Positions 26,274 through 35,359 of a DNA stretch of 64,000 nucleotides are shown here, piece after piece (position 1 is the first letter of the stretch; each line of letters begins with the position of its first letter). This stretch comes from Anaeromyxobacter sp. Fw109-5 (GTDB lineage: Bacteria; Myxococcota; Myxococcia; Myxococcales; Anaeromyxobacteraceae). Made by a program: the position numbers and the translations under genes. The notes under the pieces are model-generated. The model was not told the origin of the DNA, searched no databases, and saw only the letters and a program-made list of their open reading frames with translations. The stretch is from assembly GCF_000017505.1 (NCBI RefSeq), contig NC_009675.1, positions 3,233,001 to 3,297,000 on the forward strand, in the 5' to 3' direction.

Positions 26274-27113
26274 TCACCCCGCGATCAGGGCGATCGCGCC
26301 CAGCACCGCCACGATCCCGGCGCCCTGCGTCCGGCTCACGCGCTCCCGCAGCAGCCCTGCCGCGAGCAGCACGGTGCTCGCGGGGTACATGGAGGAGAGG
26401 ACCGCCGCGACGTCGAGGCGGCCGGCCTGCGCCGCGAGGATGAAGAAGGCGTTCCCGCCCGCGTCGAGCGCCCCGGAGAGCACGACGAGCGGCGCGGCCG
26501 ACCTCGCCGGCACCCAGGGGCCGCGGCGGACGGCGGCCGCGGCGAGGGCGAGCGCCAGCGACGTGCCGCGCGCCGCGGCGAGGGGCCAGAAGGTCCCGCC
26601 CTGCGCGCCGCGGTCCATCAGCACGAGGAACCCGCCGAAGCCGCACCCGGCGAGGAGCGCGAGCCCGAGCCCGTCTCGGCGCTCACCGGGCGGGCCTGCG
26701 CGCGCGATGAGCCAGATGCCGGCGAGCGCGAGGGCGAACCCGACGAGCTTCGAAGGCGGCGGCACGCCCTCGACGATCGCGCTCCACGCGAGCGGGATCG
26801 TCGCCGAGAGCACCGCGGAGAGGGGCGCGACCACCGCCATCCGCCCCACCGCGAGCCCGCGGTACAGCGCGGCCAGGCCGATGGCCCCTGACGCGCCGGC
26901 CGCGACGCTCCACGCGAGCGCGGCCCTCGCGGGCGACTCCTCGCGGAGGAGCAGCGCGAGCGCGACGATGAGCGCGACGCCGGCCGCCTGGCCGAGCGCG
27001 AGGACACCGAGGACCGGCGACCGCTTCGATGCGAGCCCTCCGGTGAAGTCGCCTGCGCCCCACGACGCGGCGGACGCGAGACCCAGGAAGACGGCGGCGG
27101 CGTCGGGCGGCAT
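26274..27113 (-). CDS. EamA/DMT-family transporter
   Basis: 279 residues, ATG at 27113. Ten hydrophobic helices are arranged as two EamA halves: AVFLGLASAASWGAGDFTGG opens the first, and GLGLALLAGCGFGGFLVLMD the second. Each half ends with a helix of the AIVEGVPPPSKLVGFALALA and ERVSRTQGAGIVAVLGAIAL type, typical of drug/metabolite transporters. These inner-membrane proteins export amino acids, metabolites or toxins, probably by proton exchange. The substrate cannot be inferred, and neighbours give no hint. Confidence 0.9.
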   Translation of the reverse strand: MPPDAAAVFLGLASAASWGAGDFTGGLASKRSPVLGVLALGQAAGVALIVALALLLREESPARAALAWSVAAGASGAIGLAALYRGLAVGRMAVVAPLSAVLSATIPLAWSAIVEGVPPPSKLVGFALALAGIWLIARAGPPGERRDGLGLALLAGCGFGGFLVLMDRGAQGGTFWPLAAARGTSLALALAAAAVRRGPWVPARSAAPLVVLSGALDAGGNAFFILAAQAGRLDVAAVLSSMYPASTVLLAAGLLRERVSRTQGAGIVAVLGAIALIAG

Positions 27114-27255
27114 CGCGCGCGATGGTACCCGCTATTGGCTCAGGGCGCGGGGCCGCGACGACCGAGGGCACCCGCGACTACCGCACCGAAGCCCCTCGCC
27201 GGGCGGGCCCCGAGGAGCGCTGGCAGGGCCCGCCTTCGCCGGATAGCGATGGTGC

Positions 27256-27468
27256 ATGTGGATCACCCCGGAAGCCCCTTCGTCGAGACCTGCGGGCGCC
27301 CCGAACGCGACGCGTGTCCCACCTGCCGGCACCGACCCGGAGTGCGACTGGTGCGGTCGGGCCCTGCGTCGCGAGACGGCGGTCCAGCGGGGCTCGCGCG
27401 AGGGCGACGAGACGGACGAGACCGAGGTCGTGCAGCTGTGCGCCGAATGCGAGTTCGGAGCCGACTGA
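27256..27468 (+). CDS. Small zinc-ribbon-like protein
   Basis: 70 residues, ATG at 27256. Two C-x2-C pairs, ECDWCGRAL at about residue 30 and QLCAECEFGAD at the end, frame an acidic loop (EGDETDETEVV). This is the layout of a short zinc ribbon. The N-terminal 28 residues are Pro/Ala-rich and might not belong to the gene. No clear ribosome binding site is seen. No function can be given. Confidence 0.5.
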   Translation: MWITPEAPSSRPAGAPNATRVPPAGTDPECDWCGRALRRETAVQRGSREGDETDETEVVQLCAECEFGAD

Positions 27469-27558
27469 CCCCTGCGGCCCCCGATCTCGGCTACGACCGC
27501 GCGGGCGAGGGCAGCCTCGTCGATGGCGAGCGCATGCTGCGGCCCTCCCGCGGGACGA

Positions 27559-27924
27559 TCACCCCGGCCGAGCCTGCTTGCGGACCTTCTTGATGAAGGT
27601 CTTCGTACACCGTCCGTGGGTGCTCTCGTGGTTCACGATCTCCGCGATCAGGCGCGTCTTGGCGTCCGCGAACAGCACCGTGGAGGCGTTCACCTCTCGA
27701 GCGAGCTGCATGCCTTCCGGCGTCGCGGGCACCTTCGGCCCCGTGGCCACCGCGGCCGCCGGGCGGTAGTGCGACGGCTTCGTCTTGGTGACGTCGTGGA
27801 AGCCGGACGACGCCTCGGCGCGTCGCCCGGACCCGTGGCAGCTGGGACAGGTCGCGGAGCTGCCGCCGAGCGCGTTGCCGACCCGCCCGTCCCCACCGCA
27901 CATCCGGCACGTCTCGACTTCCAT
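27559..27924 (-). CDS. DnaJ-type zinc-finger protein
   Basis: 121 residues, ATG at 27924. The N-terminus has two CxxCxGxG modules, CRMCGGDGRVG and CPSCHGSGRR, forming half of the DnaJ Cys-rich zinc domain; no J domain is present. The remaining 85 residues (FHDVTKTKPSHYRPAAAVAT, then EGMQLAREVNASTVLFADAK and a basic helix TKTFIKKVRKQARPG) match nothing I can name. Stand-alone proteins of this type are often annotated as DnaJ-like. It may help folding or bind nucleic acid through its basic end. Confidence 0.7.
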   Translation of the reverse strand: MEVETCRMCGGDGRVGNALGGSSATCPSCHGSGRRAEASSGFHDVTKTKPSHYRPAAAVATGPKVPATPEGMQLAREVNASTVLFADAKTRLIAEIVNHESTHGRCTKTFIKKVRKQARPG

Positions 27925-28042
27925 GGCACCCTCCGTGGACCGTCATCGCTGCCACGGCCATCCGGCCGCTCCCATCGACCGTAGCACGGTGGTCGGTCCG
28001 CCGCTGGGATGGCCGGGATCCGGCGTGCCCGTGGACCTCCCC

Positions 28043-28939
28043 TCACCCGTCGGCCCAGCGCGCGCTCCGGGCACCCAGCGTGGCGAGGAGCGGACGGGCG
28101 TCCACCTTCTCGCACCACCGCTCGAACCGGGCGCGCGGGATCCCCTGCCAGCGCAGCTCCTCGAGCGACTCCGCGAGCGGCGCGTCCGAGACCAGCGTCG
28201 CCAGGCGTCGGTACAGCACGGCGGCGTCGCGGTGCTCGACGAGCGTCGCGGCGAGCTGGGTCGCTCCGCGGATGCCCGCGGGCCAGCGCGCCGGCTGCTC
28301 CGGGATGGCGTCGAGGTGGCCGTGCGCCGCCAGGAGCCGCGCGGCGGTCACCGGCCCGAACCCGGGAACGCCCGGGATCCCGTCCGCGGAGTCACCCACG
28401 AGGGCGAGGTAGTCGGGCACGCTCTCCGGGCGGATCCCTCTGCGCGCGAGGAGCGACCCCTCGTCGATCTCACGCCGGCGCACGCGGTCGACCATCACGA
28501 CCCGGCCACCGTCGAGGCACTGCCCGAGGTCCTTGTCGGGCGTGACGATCCGGACCTGCTCCACCGCGTCCCGGAACCGGCGAACGCCGGTGGCGAGCGC
28601 GTCGTCGGCCTCGAGCTCCCGCATCGACCAGACGACGAGGCCGAGGGCGCGGGCCGCCTCCTCCGCCGCGTCGAACTGCGCCCGGAGCTCGGGAGGGACC
28701 CCCTCGTCGCTCTTGTACCCGGCCCAGAGATCGTTCCGGAACGAGCGGATGGGGTTGTCGAACGCCACGGCCAGGTGCGTCACGCCCTCGGCGGCGTCGT
28801 GCAGGAGCCCGAGCAGCGAGATGACGAGCCCGACGGTCGCCTTCGCCTCCCCTCCTGCCCTCGCGCGGTGACTGGCCATGCGGGGGGAGAAGTGAGCCCG
28901 GAACAGCTCGAACGTGCCGTCGACGAGATGGACGCGCAT
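28043..28939 (-). CDS. 5'-3' exonuclease, PolA N-domain/T5 FEN family
   Basis: 298 residues from an ATG at 28939; a GTG two codons earlier is possible. Conserved acidic clusters that bind the two metals are visible: VHLVDGTFELFRAHF, AFDNPIRSFRNDLW with the GYKSDEGVP arch region, LEADDALATGVRRF, VTPDKDLGQCL and VGDSADGIPGVPGFGP. The last one is the helix-hairpin-helix DNA grip. It lacks the polymerase and 3'-5' domains of Pol I, so it is a stand-alone flap or RNA-primer nuclease. A separate polA with its own N-domain probably exists elsewhere. Confidence 0.9.
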   Translation of the reverse strand: MRVHLVDGTFELFRAHFSPRMASHRARAGGEAKATVGLVISLLGLLHDAAEGVTHLAVAFDNPIRSFRNDLWAGYKSDEGVPPELRAQFDAAEEAARALGLVVWSMRELEADDALATGVRRFRDAVEQVRIVTPDKDLGQCLDGGRVVMVDRVRRREIDEGSLLARRGIRPESVPDYLALVGDSADGIPGVPGFGPVTAARLLAAHGHLDAIPEQPARWPAGIRGATQLAATLVEHRDAAVLYRRLATLVSDAPLAESLEELRWQGIPRARFERWCEKVDARPLLATLGARSARWADG

Positions 28940-28984
28940 GACCACCGGCAGGTGTACCGGGCGAGCCCGTCCGCGGCCCGTCCC

Positions 28985-29968
28985 TCATCGATTCACGTCG
29001 ACCACCAGCCGCCCGCGGACCCTGCCCGCGAGGACCTCTCCGGCGGCGGCGATCGCCTCTCCCAGCGCGATCTCGCGGGTGATCGCGTCGAGCCTGTCCG
29101 CCTCGAGATCGCGCTCCAGCCGCGACCAGGCCTCTCGGCGCAGCTCCGTGGGGGCCATCACGCTGTCGATGCCGTAGAGGGTGACGCCGCGGAGGATGAA
29201 GGGCGCCACCGTGGCGGGGAAGTCCATCCCCTGCGCCAGCCCGCAGGCCGCGACCGCCCCGCGATACCGGGTGGTCGCGCACACGTTCGCCAGGGTGTGG
29301 CTGCCGACCGAGTCCACCGCGCCGGCCCAGCGCTCCTTGCCGAGCGGCTTGCCCGGCGCCGAGAGCTGCGCGCGGTCGAGGATCTCCGAGGCGCCCAGGG
29401 AACGGAGGTAGTCCGACTCCTCGGCGCGGCCCGTGGATGCCACGACGGAGTGGCCCAGCCTCGAGAGCAGCGCGACGGCGATGCTGCCCACGCCGCCGCT
29501 GGCGCCGGTGACCAGCACCTCGCCATCGCCCGGCGCGATGCCGTGCCGCTCGAGCGCGAGCACGCAGAGCATGGCCGTGTATCCCGCGGTGCCGATGGCC
29601 ATCGCCTGCCGCGTCGTCAATCGGTCGGGCACCGGCAACAGCCAGGCGCTCTTCACTCGCGCCCTCTGGGCGAGACCGCCCCAGTGGCTCTCGCCCACGC
29701 CCCACCCGTTCAGCAACACCCTGTCGCCCGGTCGGCGCGCGGGATCGCCGCTCGCCTCCACGACGCCGGCGAGGTCGATCCCCGGCACCATGGGATACTT
29801 GCGCACCACCGGCGACCTGCCCGTGATGGCGAGGGCATCCTTGTAGTTGAGCGTCGAGTACTCGACGCGCACGGTCACCTCGCCGTCCGGCAGCCGGCCT
29901 TCGTCCAGCTCGGCGAGGTGGGCGACGTGCCCCGCGTCGGCCTTCTCCACGAGAATCGCTTTGAACAC
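28985..29968 (-). CDS. acuI: Acrylyl-CoA reductase-type quinone oxidoreductase (MDR family)
   Basis: 327 residues from a GTG behind GGAGGAGTCCAGA. It belongs to the zinc-free medium-chain dehydrogenase/reductases: VEYSTLNYKDALAITGR is the N-terminal catalytic segment, MVPGIDLAGVVEASGD the linker strand and VLVTGASGGVGSIAVALLSR the NADPH Rossmann motif. NGWGVGESHWGGLAQ and AACGLAQGMDFPATVAPFIL are hallmarks of the YhdH/AcuI subgroup, which reduces acryloyl-CoA to propionyl-CoA and detoxifies acrylate. It lies 45 bases from the exonuclease gene on the same strand. Confidence 0.9.
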   Translation of the reverse strand: MFKAILVEKADAGHVAHLAELDEGRLPDGEVTVRVEYSTLNYKDALAITGRSPVVRKYPMVPGIDLAGVVEASGDPARRPGDRVLLNGWGVGESHWGGLAQRARVKSAWLLPVPDRLTTRQAMAIGTAGYTAMLCVLALERHGIAPGDGEVLVTGASGGVGSIAVALLSRLGHSVVASTGRAEESDYLRSLGASEILDRAQLSAPGKPLGKERWAGAVDSVGSHTLANVCATTRYRGAVAACGLAQGMDFPATVAPFILRGVTLYGIDSVMAPTELRREAWSRLERDLEADRLDAITREIALGEAIAAAGEVLAGRVRGRLVVDVNR

Positions 29969-30128
29969 TCTGGACTCCTCCGCGCCGGCGCGAAGCAGCG
30001 TTCGCTCCTCGTGGCGACGTCACCGGGACAGTAGCAGCGGCGCCCGACTCGAGCAGACCGAATCGCCTGCGCCTTCCACCGCGCACCTCGCCGCTCCCCG
30101 CCAGGGGCCTTCATGGCGCGGCCTCCGC

Positions 30129-30515
30129 TCACCCGATCTTCGCCCCTCGCGCCGCGAGCAGCTCGCGCAGCACCGACCGATGGCAGCGCGCCTCATCCTC
30201 GCAGTAGCACCCCACGGAGAACTCCGCGGCGTGCGAGAGCCTGGCGAGCAGATCGAGCGTGCGGCTCGCCCCGGGCTGGGCCATCTCGGCGCGAAACTTC
30301 TTCGCGAACCTCGCCCAGTCGCGCTCCGACTGCGCCGCCTTGCCGAGCTTCATCGTCGCGACGCTCGGCGCGAGCTCCGGATACCAGACGTCGTACCAGT
30401 CCTCCGCGGCGAAGCGCGCCGCCGGCACGCCACGCGGCGGGCGGCGCACCGTGCCGATTCGTAGACCCTCCCCGGTGCCGCGGGGACCGCCGAGGCGGAC
30501 GATACGAACGCTCAT
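30129..30515 (-). CDS. DUF488 family protein
   Basis: 128 residues, ATG at 30515. The signature regions are VRIVRLGGPRGTGEGLRIGT at the start, DWYDVWYPELAP in the middle and VGCYCEDEARCHRSVLREL near the end. The last resembles the Cys-rich DUF488 motif C-Y/F-C-x3-x2-CHR. DUF488 proteins are small and cytosolic, with a proposed nucleic-acid or RNA-modification link, but no established reaction. It is divergent from the second GFA gene, 42 bases apart, so they may share a control region. Confidence 0.85.
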   Translation of the reverse strand: MSVRIVRLGGPRGTGEGLRIGTVRRPPRGVPAARFAAEDWYDVWYPELAPSVATMKLGKAAQSERDWARFAKKFRAEMAQPGASRTLDLLARLSHAAEFSVGCYCEDEARCHRSVLRELLAARGAKIG

Positions 30516-30557
30516 GACATTTCTCCCAGCTCGTACCCGCGGAATGGGACCCCTCTC

Positions 30558-30914
30558 GTGCTGACCGCCACCTGCCACTGCGGCGCCGTACGCGTCGAGC
30601 TGCCGCGAAGGCCCCGCTCCCTGACGAGCTGCAACTGTTCGATCTGCAGACGGTACGGCACCCTCTGGGCGTACTACAAGCCGAGCTCGATCCGAGTCGT
30701 GTGCGCGGCCGGTGCGACGTCGAGCTACTCCTGGGGTCACAGGACCATCCGCTTCGTCCGCTGCGACACGTGTGGATGCGTGACCCACTACGAGCGCGAC
30801 GGCTCTCCGGAGCGGAGCGTCGGGGTGAACGCGCGCAACGTCGATCCGGCCGAGCTGGGCTCGGTGCGCGTCCGCAGGCTGGATGGCGCGGCGACGTGGA
30901 AGTACCTGGACTGA
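30558..30914 (+). CDS. GFA / CENP-V family zinc protein
   Basis: 118 residues, GTG start. All metal ligands of the glutathione-dependent formaldehyde-activating fold are present: TATCHCGAVRVEL, TSCNCSICRRYGTLWAYY and VRCDTCGCVTHYE. The central SVGVNARNVDP strand and the closing VRRLDGAATWKYL are typical. Founding members were proposed to bind S-hydroxymethylglutathione; most relatives have no proven activity. It is the intact counterpart of the frameshifted GFA gene at 10529-10917. Confidence 0.88.
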   Translation: MLTATCHCGAVRVELPRRPRSLTSCNCSICRRYGTLWAYYKPSSIRVVCAAGATSSYSWGHRTIRFVRCDTCGCVTHYERDGSPERSVGVNARNVDPAELGSVRVRRLDGAATWKYLD

Positions 30915-30992
30915 ACCCTCGCCCCCCGTACCCGGCCCGGCGAGCTGGCGCTGGCACGCCCACCACCACGCGATGAGTACACTTCGGATAGG

Positions 30993-32054
30993 GTGCGTCG
31001 TTTGGACCGCCATCCACGGCGAGGGACCCCATCCCGAATCAGGGCGCGCCCCGCTGGGGTGTGCCGGTGGTCGTGCATCGTCTCCGCGCTCGCGCTCGCG
31101 CTCGCCGGGTGCGGCTTGCGCGCGGACCGCGACCGCGAGCCGCTCGTGGTCGCCACCGTGAGGCAGCCCGCGACCGCGCTCTTCTTCGTCGCGCGCGAGT
31201 CGGGCTGCTTCGACGACGAGCGCCTCCAGGTCGTCGAGCACGGGTTCGAACTCGGCCGGGACGCCGTCTCGCTGCTGCTGCAGAATCGCGCCGACGTCGC
31301 CATCGCGTTCGAGACGCCGACGCTGCGCGCGGCCGTGGCCGACGAGCGCATCCGCGTGCTCACGACGCTGCACAAGTCGATGCGCAACACCCGTCTCGTC
31401 GCTCGCCGAGATCGCGGGTTCGCGTCCTTCTCCGAGCTCGCCGGTGCGCGCATCGGCCTCGCGGAAGGCTCGAACGCCGACTTCTTCGTCGACCTGGTCC
31501 TCCGATTCGGGGGTGTCCCGCGATCGGGGGTGACCATCGTGAACCTCTTTCCGGAAGCCTCGGTCGGCGCGCTCGCGAGGGGCGAGCTGGACGCGGCGGT
31601 CCTTTCCGATCCCTGGGCCGCGCGCGCGGAGCAGCTGCTGGGCGATGACGCGCGGGTGCTCCAGACCGATCTCTACACGGAGATGTCGCTCCTGCTGACG
31701 CGGGACGACGTTCTCCACACTCGGGAGGGAGCGCTGCGAAGGCTCGTCCGAGGGCTCGCGTGCGGGGAGCGCGTGTCACGGGAGCATCCGGAGGAGGCGC
31801 TGCGCCGCATCCGCGCGCGGTTCCCGGAGCTCGGCGAGCGCGAGCTGCGAGAGCAGCTCTCGCGGGTCGAGTGGGGGCTCGGGCTCGACCACGTGCTCCT
31901 GGGCGTGCTGCGCGACGAGCGCGACTGGTTCCGCGACTCCGGTGGCCTGGAGGGCGCGGGCCCCGATCTGCAGCGGCTCCTCGCACGCGGCCTCCTGGAG
32001 GACGTCGAGCCCGAAGCCGTCATGCTCCTGCCTGCGACGGGGGCCGCGCGGTGA
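30993..32054 (+). CDS. NMT1/THI5-like substrate-binding lipoprotein
   Basis: 353 residues from a GTG at 30993; a second in-frame GTG at 31059 would start directly at the signal, CRWSCIVSALALALAGC, a clear lipobox. The mature part is a periplasmic-binding fold: PLVVATVRQPATALFFVARE, FDDERLQVVEHGFELGRDAV, NRADVAIAFETPTLRAAVAD, and the hinge strand GARIGLAEGSNADFFVDLVL. This resembles SsuA/ThiY/taurine-type binding proteins. No permease or ATPase gene is near; instead the stop overlaps the start of a histidine kinase as GTGA. I infer that it works as a ligand-sensing partner of that kinase. Confidence 0.82.
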   Translation: MRRLDRHPRRGTPSRIRARPAGVCRWSCIVSALALALAGCGLRADRDREPLVVATVRQPATALFFVARESGCFDDERLQVVEHGFELGRDAVSLLLQNRADVAIAFETPTLRAAVADERIRVLTTLHKSMRNTRLVARRDRGFASFSELAGARIGLAEGSNADFFVDLVLRFGGVPRSGVTIVNLFPEASVGALARGELDAAVLSDPWAARAEQLLGDDARVLQTDLYTEMSLLLTRDDVLHTREGALRRLVRGLACGERVSREHPEEALRRIRARFPELGERELREQLSRVEWGLGLDHVLLGVLRDERDWFRDSGGLEGAGPDLQRLLARGLLEDVEPEAVMLLPATGAAR

Positions 32055-33556
32055 AGAGCCTGACGCGCGCGATCTTCGTGCAGACGGTGGTCCTCGCCTT
32101 CGTCATCGGCGCCGCGCTCGCGTTCCTGGGCTGGGAGTCCGCGCGTCAAGCCCGCGCGCTGGAGCGGGACGCGAACCAGGTCCGCGTCGCGACCGCGCTC
32201 GCGCTCGCGCTCACCGACGCCGCGCACGAGGAGGAGCGCTGGATCTCGTCGCTCGCTTCTCGCTCCGCGGCGCTCCAGGAGACGCGCATCGCAGAGGCAG
32301 GGGAGCACGTGGCCAGGCGGTCCACGGACATCGAGGCGTTCCCGCTCTCGCCGCGTGCAGCGGAGGTCTGGACGCAGTTCGTCGGATCGCGGCGGGCCCT
32401 GCGCCCGTACACCGAGGAGGTGGTCGCGGCCGCGAGGCGCGGCGACCCGACGGCGATGACCCTCGCGCTGGACAAGTGGCGACTCATGAACGCCCGCGCG
32501 GACCTCCTGCTCAGCAACTTCACCGCCTACCACCTCAACCGGCTCGATCGGACGGTGGCGGATCTCCAGCGGCGCCGGACGCGCACGCTCGCGCTGGCAG
32601 GAGCCGCGGTCGCCGCCGCGCTCCTGCTGGCGGCCGGGTTCGCCGCCGCGCTCTCGCGCAAGGTCGTGCTGCCGCTCGTCGAGATGGCGAGCACCGCGAA
32701 CCGCATCCAGGCGACGGGGACCGCGACCCCGGTCGCGGGGGCGGAGCGCCGCGACGAGCTGGGCGTCCTCGCCCGCGCCTTCAACGACATGACGGGACGG
32801 CTCGTGTCGGCGAACACCACCCTCGCCGGCGCCAACGCGAGCCTCGCCGAGGCCGTGCGCGCGCGGGACGAGTTCATCTCCATCGCGTCTCACGAGCTGA
32901 AGACGCCCATCACGCCGCTCGCCCTTCGCGTCCAGCATCTGCTGCGTATCGCGCGCGAGGCGCAGCACGGCCTCGTCCCACGCGAGCAGCTCGTCAGGGT
33001 GACCCGGAACCTGGACACCCACGTCGTCAAGCTCTCGAAGCTCGTCGAGAACCTGCTGGACGTCTCGCGCATCAACTCGGGTCAGCTCGCGCTCCGGATG
33101 GAGGACTTCCCCCTCGCCGCCGCCGTCGGCGACGCGCTGGACCGGGTCTCCGAGGAGCTGTCGGCCGCGAGCTGCGACGTGCGCGTCGAAGGCGCCACGG
33201 ACGTCATCGTCCGCGGCGACCGATCGCGGGTCGAGCAGGTGCTCGTGAACCTCCTCGGGAACGCCGCCAAGTACGCGCCCGGCGGCCCCGTGGTCGTGAG
33301 GGTGGCGGCGAGCGCCGACGTGGTCGAGGTGGAGATCGAGGACGCCGGGCCGGGGATCACTCCCCAGGATCAGCAGCGCATCTTCGAGCGGTTCGAGCGC
33401 GCGGCCGCCGACCGGCACGTCTCCGGGCTGGGACTCGGCCTCTACATCGCGCGCGAGATCGTGCAGGCCCACAGCGGCGAGCTCTCGGTCCGGAGCGAGC
33501 CCGGTCGCGGGGCGACGTTCGCGATGCGCTTCCGGAGAGCGTCGCCGGGAAGCTAG
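32051..33556 (+). CDS. HAMP-domain sensor histidine kinase
   Basis: 501 residues, GTG start inside the stop of the binding lipoprotein. Membrane helix 1 is at about 7-27, a roughly 150-residue helical periplasmic domain follows, and helix 2 is at about 180-202 (LALAGAAVAAALLLAAGFAA). HAMP runs to about 260 (PLVEMASTANRIQATG and DELGVLARAFNDM). The phospho-acceptor is His281 in FISIASHELKTPITPLA. The ATPase domain has QVLVNLLGNAAKYAPGG (N box), EDAGPGITP (G1), IFERFERA (F box) and SGLGLGLYIAREIV (G2). No response regulator is adjacent. The periplasmic domain probably docks the co-encoded binding protein. Confidence 0.93.
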   Translation: MKSLTRAIFVQTVVLAFVIGAALAFLGWESARQARALERDANQVRVATALALALTDAAHEEERWISSLASRSAALQETRIAEAGEHVARRSTDIEAFPLSPRAAEVWTQFVGSRRALRPYTEEVVAAARRGDPTAMTLALDKWRLMNARADLLLSNFTAYHLNRLDRTVADLQRRRTRTLALAGAAVAAALLLAAGFAAALSRKVVLPLVEMASTANRIQATGTATPVAGAERRDELGVLARAFNDMTGRLVSANTTLAGANASLAEAVRARDEFISIASHELKTPITPLALRVQHLLRIAREAQHGLVPREQLVRVTRNLDTHVVKLSKLVENLLDVSRINSGQLALRMEDFPLAAAVGDALDRVSEELSAASCDVRVEGATDVIVRGDRSRVEQVLVNLLGNAAKYAPGGPVVVRVAASADVVEVEIEDAGPGITPQDQQRIFERFERAAADRHVSGLGLGLYIAREIVQAHSGELSVRSEPGRGATFAMRFRRASPGS

Positions 33557-33574
33557 CCCCGGCCGCCCGCGCCG

Positions 33575-35359
33575 CTAGCGCGCCGGGATCGCGAGCTTCG
33601 TCCCGAACCGCGCCTCGTACCGCGTCGCGAGCGCGGCGAGCGCGGGCGCATCCTCCAGCCGCCGGTAGGCGAGCGCGAGGCGCGTCCAGGCCTCGCCGTC
33701 CCCGTCGTCGAGCTCGATGGCGCGGCGGAGGTGCGTGGCCGCGTCGGCCCAGCGTCGCTCCGCGATGGCGGTCTCGCCGAGGGCGCGGGGCGGATAGGGG
33801 GCGTCGGGAGCGGCCGCCGCCGCGGCCTCGCAGGCCCTCCGGGTCGCCGCGAGGCGCTTGCCGGCGGCGCGCACGCGGCAGCTCACGAGCGCGGCGCCCG
33901 GCGTGCCGGCGAACGTCCGCTCGAGCCGCGCCGCGCCATCGGCCGCGGCGTCGAGCTTCGCCAGGGCGACGTGCCGCTCCGCCTCGCGGAGCGCGGCGAC
34001 GTACTCGGCCTCGCGGTCCGCCGGGAGCGGCGGCGACACCGACGCGAGCCCGACCTGGCGGCGGGTCCGCGCGCAGTCCGCCCGGAGCACGTCGGCGCCC
34101 GGCAGGGAAGCGACGCGCGCGGCGAGCCGCTCCGCGGCGGAGCACGCCTCGACCTCCCCGTAGAGCTGCGCGACGCGCAGCCAGGTGTCCGGCGCCGCGC
34201 CGCGCGCCTCCAGCACCGGCTCCGCGCGCACGAGCGCCCGGGCGGCGCCCGGCCGGTCCCGCTGGTCCAGCAGGACCATGGCGAGCGCGACGAGCACCTC
34301 GGCGCCGGCGTCCGGCGCGTCCGCGGCCGCGCGGCAGGCCGCGAGCGTCTCTCGAGCCCGCGTGGAGCGCGCCATGGCGGCGAAGCAGGCGCGGCCCGGC
34401 CCCGGCGAGACGCCCGCGGCGGCCGGGCCCGGCGCCGGCGCCGCCCCGCCGGCGGGCCCGAAGAAGGCGTCCGCCGCCGCGAGCGCGCCGTCGCGGGTCG
34501 CCCCGTTCCACGCCGCTCCGGTCCGTGCGACGACGTCGCGGTACCCCCGCGCCCACTCCGCGCGCGCCGCCGGGTCCCGCGTGTCCCGGTGTCGAAGCCC
34601 GAGCCGCACGAGCGCGGCGGACTCCTGCGAGAACCGCGAGCCGCGCGTGCCGTAGAACGGCGACATGAGCCACTCCGGCGCGCGCTCGTGGAACGCGCCG
34701 AGCGTGTGCGCCCACTCGTGCAAGAGCACCGCGGTCTCGCGGTGGAGCATCCGCTCGCGGACGACCGCCTCGCGCTCCGAAGCGGAGAGGTGGTCGAGCG
34801 AGGCCTCCATCGCGTTCCGCTCGTCGCGCGAGTGCATCGCGCGGATCACCACGTGCCGGCCGAACTGGAACGCCATCCCGAGGAGCGGATCCGCCACGGC
34901 CACGGACTCGCTCGCGGGCACGAACCCGAACACCCAGTCGACGTCGCCCCCCGGATCGACGGCCGCGAGCGAGGCGAGCGCCGCCTCGAGGTTCCCCGAG
35001 CCTTCGCCGCTCTCCCAGGTGCGCACCGACTCCACGGCGAGCCGCGCGCCGAACAGCGGCTCGAGGACCCGGTTCGCACGCTCGAGCTGGGCGTGGAGCT
35101 TCTCTCGCCACCTGAGCGTCTGCCGCTGGTACCCCGCGTCCACGTACAGACGCACGCGATAGGTGCGCGCGGCGGGAGGGGCCTCCGCCGCGGAGGGCGC
35201 CTCGATGTCCGCCGGCCGCAGCGTCCTCGCGTAGTCGCGCTGCACGTCCGCGGTGGTGCGGCAGCCCGCGAGGATCGCCAGCCCCGCGATGAGCGCCGTG
35301 GCCGCGAGCCGGTGCAGCCGCTCCCCGCGCCGAGCCGCGCGGCATGTCCCTGGTGCCAT
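33575..35359 (-). CDS. Metzincin-like lipoprotein with C-terminal TPR-like region
   Basis: 594 residues from an ATG at 35359. The signal TALIAGLAILAGC places a lipobox Cys at 33. Residues 60-240 resemble a zinc peptidase: VLLHEWAHTLGAFH supplies HExxHxxGxxH (His214, Glu215, His218, His224), and WLMSPFYGTRG eight residues on has a Met that could be the metzincin Met-turn (Met232). Residues 330-594 are Ala-rich paired helices (AETAIAERRWADAATHLRRA, DDGDGEAWTRLALAYRRLED), typical of tetratricopeptide repeats. The predicted place is the outer or inner membrane, facing the periplasm. I do not recognise a named family. It is convergent with the sensor kinase, 18 bases apart. Confidence 0.75.
   Translation of the reverse strand: MAPGTCRAARRGERLHRLAATALIAGLAILAGCRTTADVQRDYARTLRPADIEAPSAAEAPPAARTYRVRLYVDAGYQRQTLRWREKLHAQLERANRVLEPLFGARLAVESVRTWESGEGSGNLEAALASLAAVDPGGDVDWVFGFVPASESVAVADPLLGMAFQFGRHVVIRAMHSRDERNAMEASLDHLSASEREAVVRERMLHRETAVLLHEWAHTLGAFHERAPEWLMSPFYGTRGSRFSQESAALVRLGLRHRDTRDPAARAEWARGYRDVVARTGAAWNGATRDGALAAADAFFGPAGGAAPAPGPAAAGVSPGPGRACFAAMARSTRARETLAACRAAADAPDAGAEVLVALAMVLLDQRDRPGAARALVRAEPVLEARGAAPDTWLRVAQLYGEVEACSAAERLAARVASLPGADVLRADCARTRRQVGLASVSPPLPADREAEYVAALREAERHVALAKLDAAADGAARLERTFAGTPGAALVSCRVRAAGKRLAATRRACEAAAAAAPDAPYPPRALGETAIAERRWADAATHLRRAIELDDGDGEAWTRLALAYRRLEDAPALAALATRYEARFGTKLAIPAR

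Noticed and set aside
31673-33472. 599-codon minus-strand frame opposite the binding protein and kinase genes
   Set aside because: Shadow of the kinase; no ribosome binding site or domain motif.
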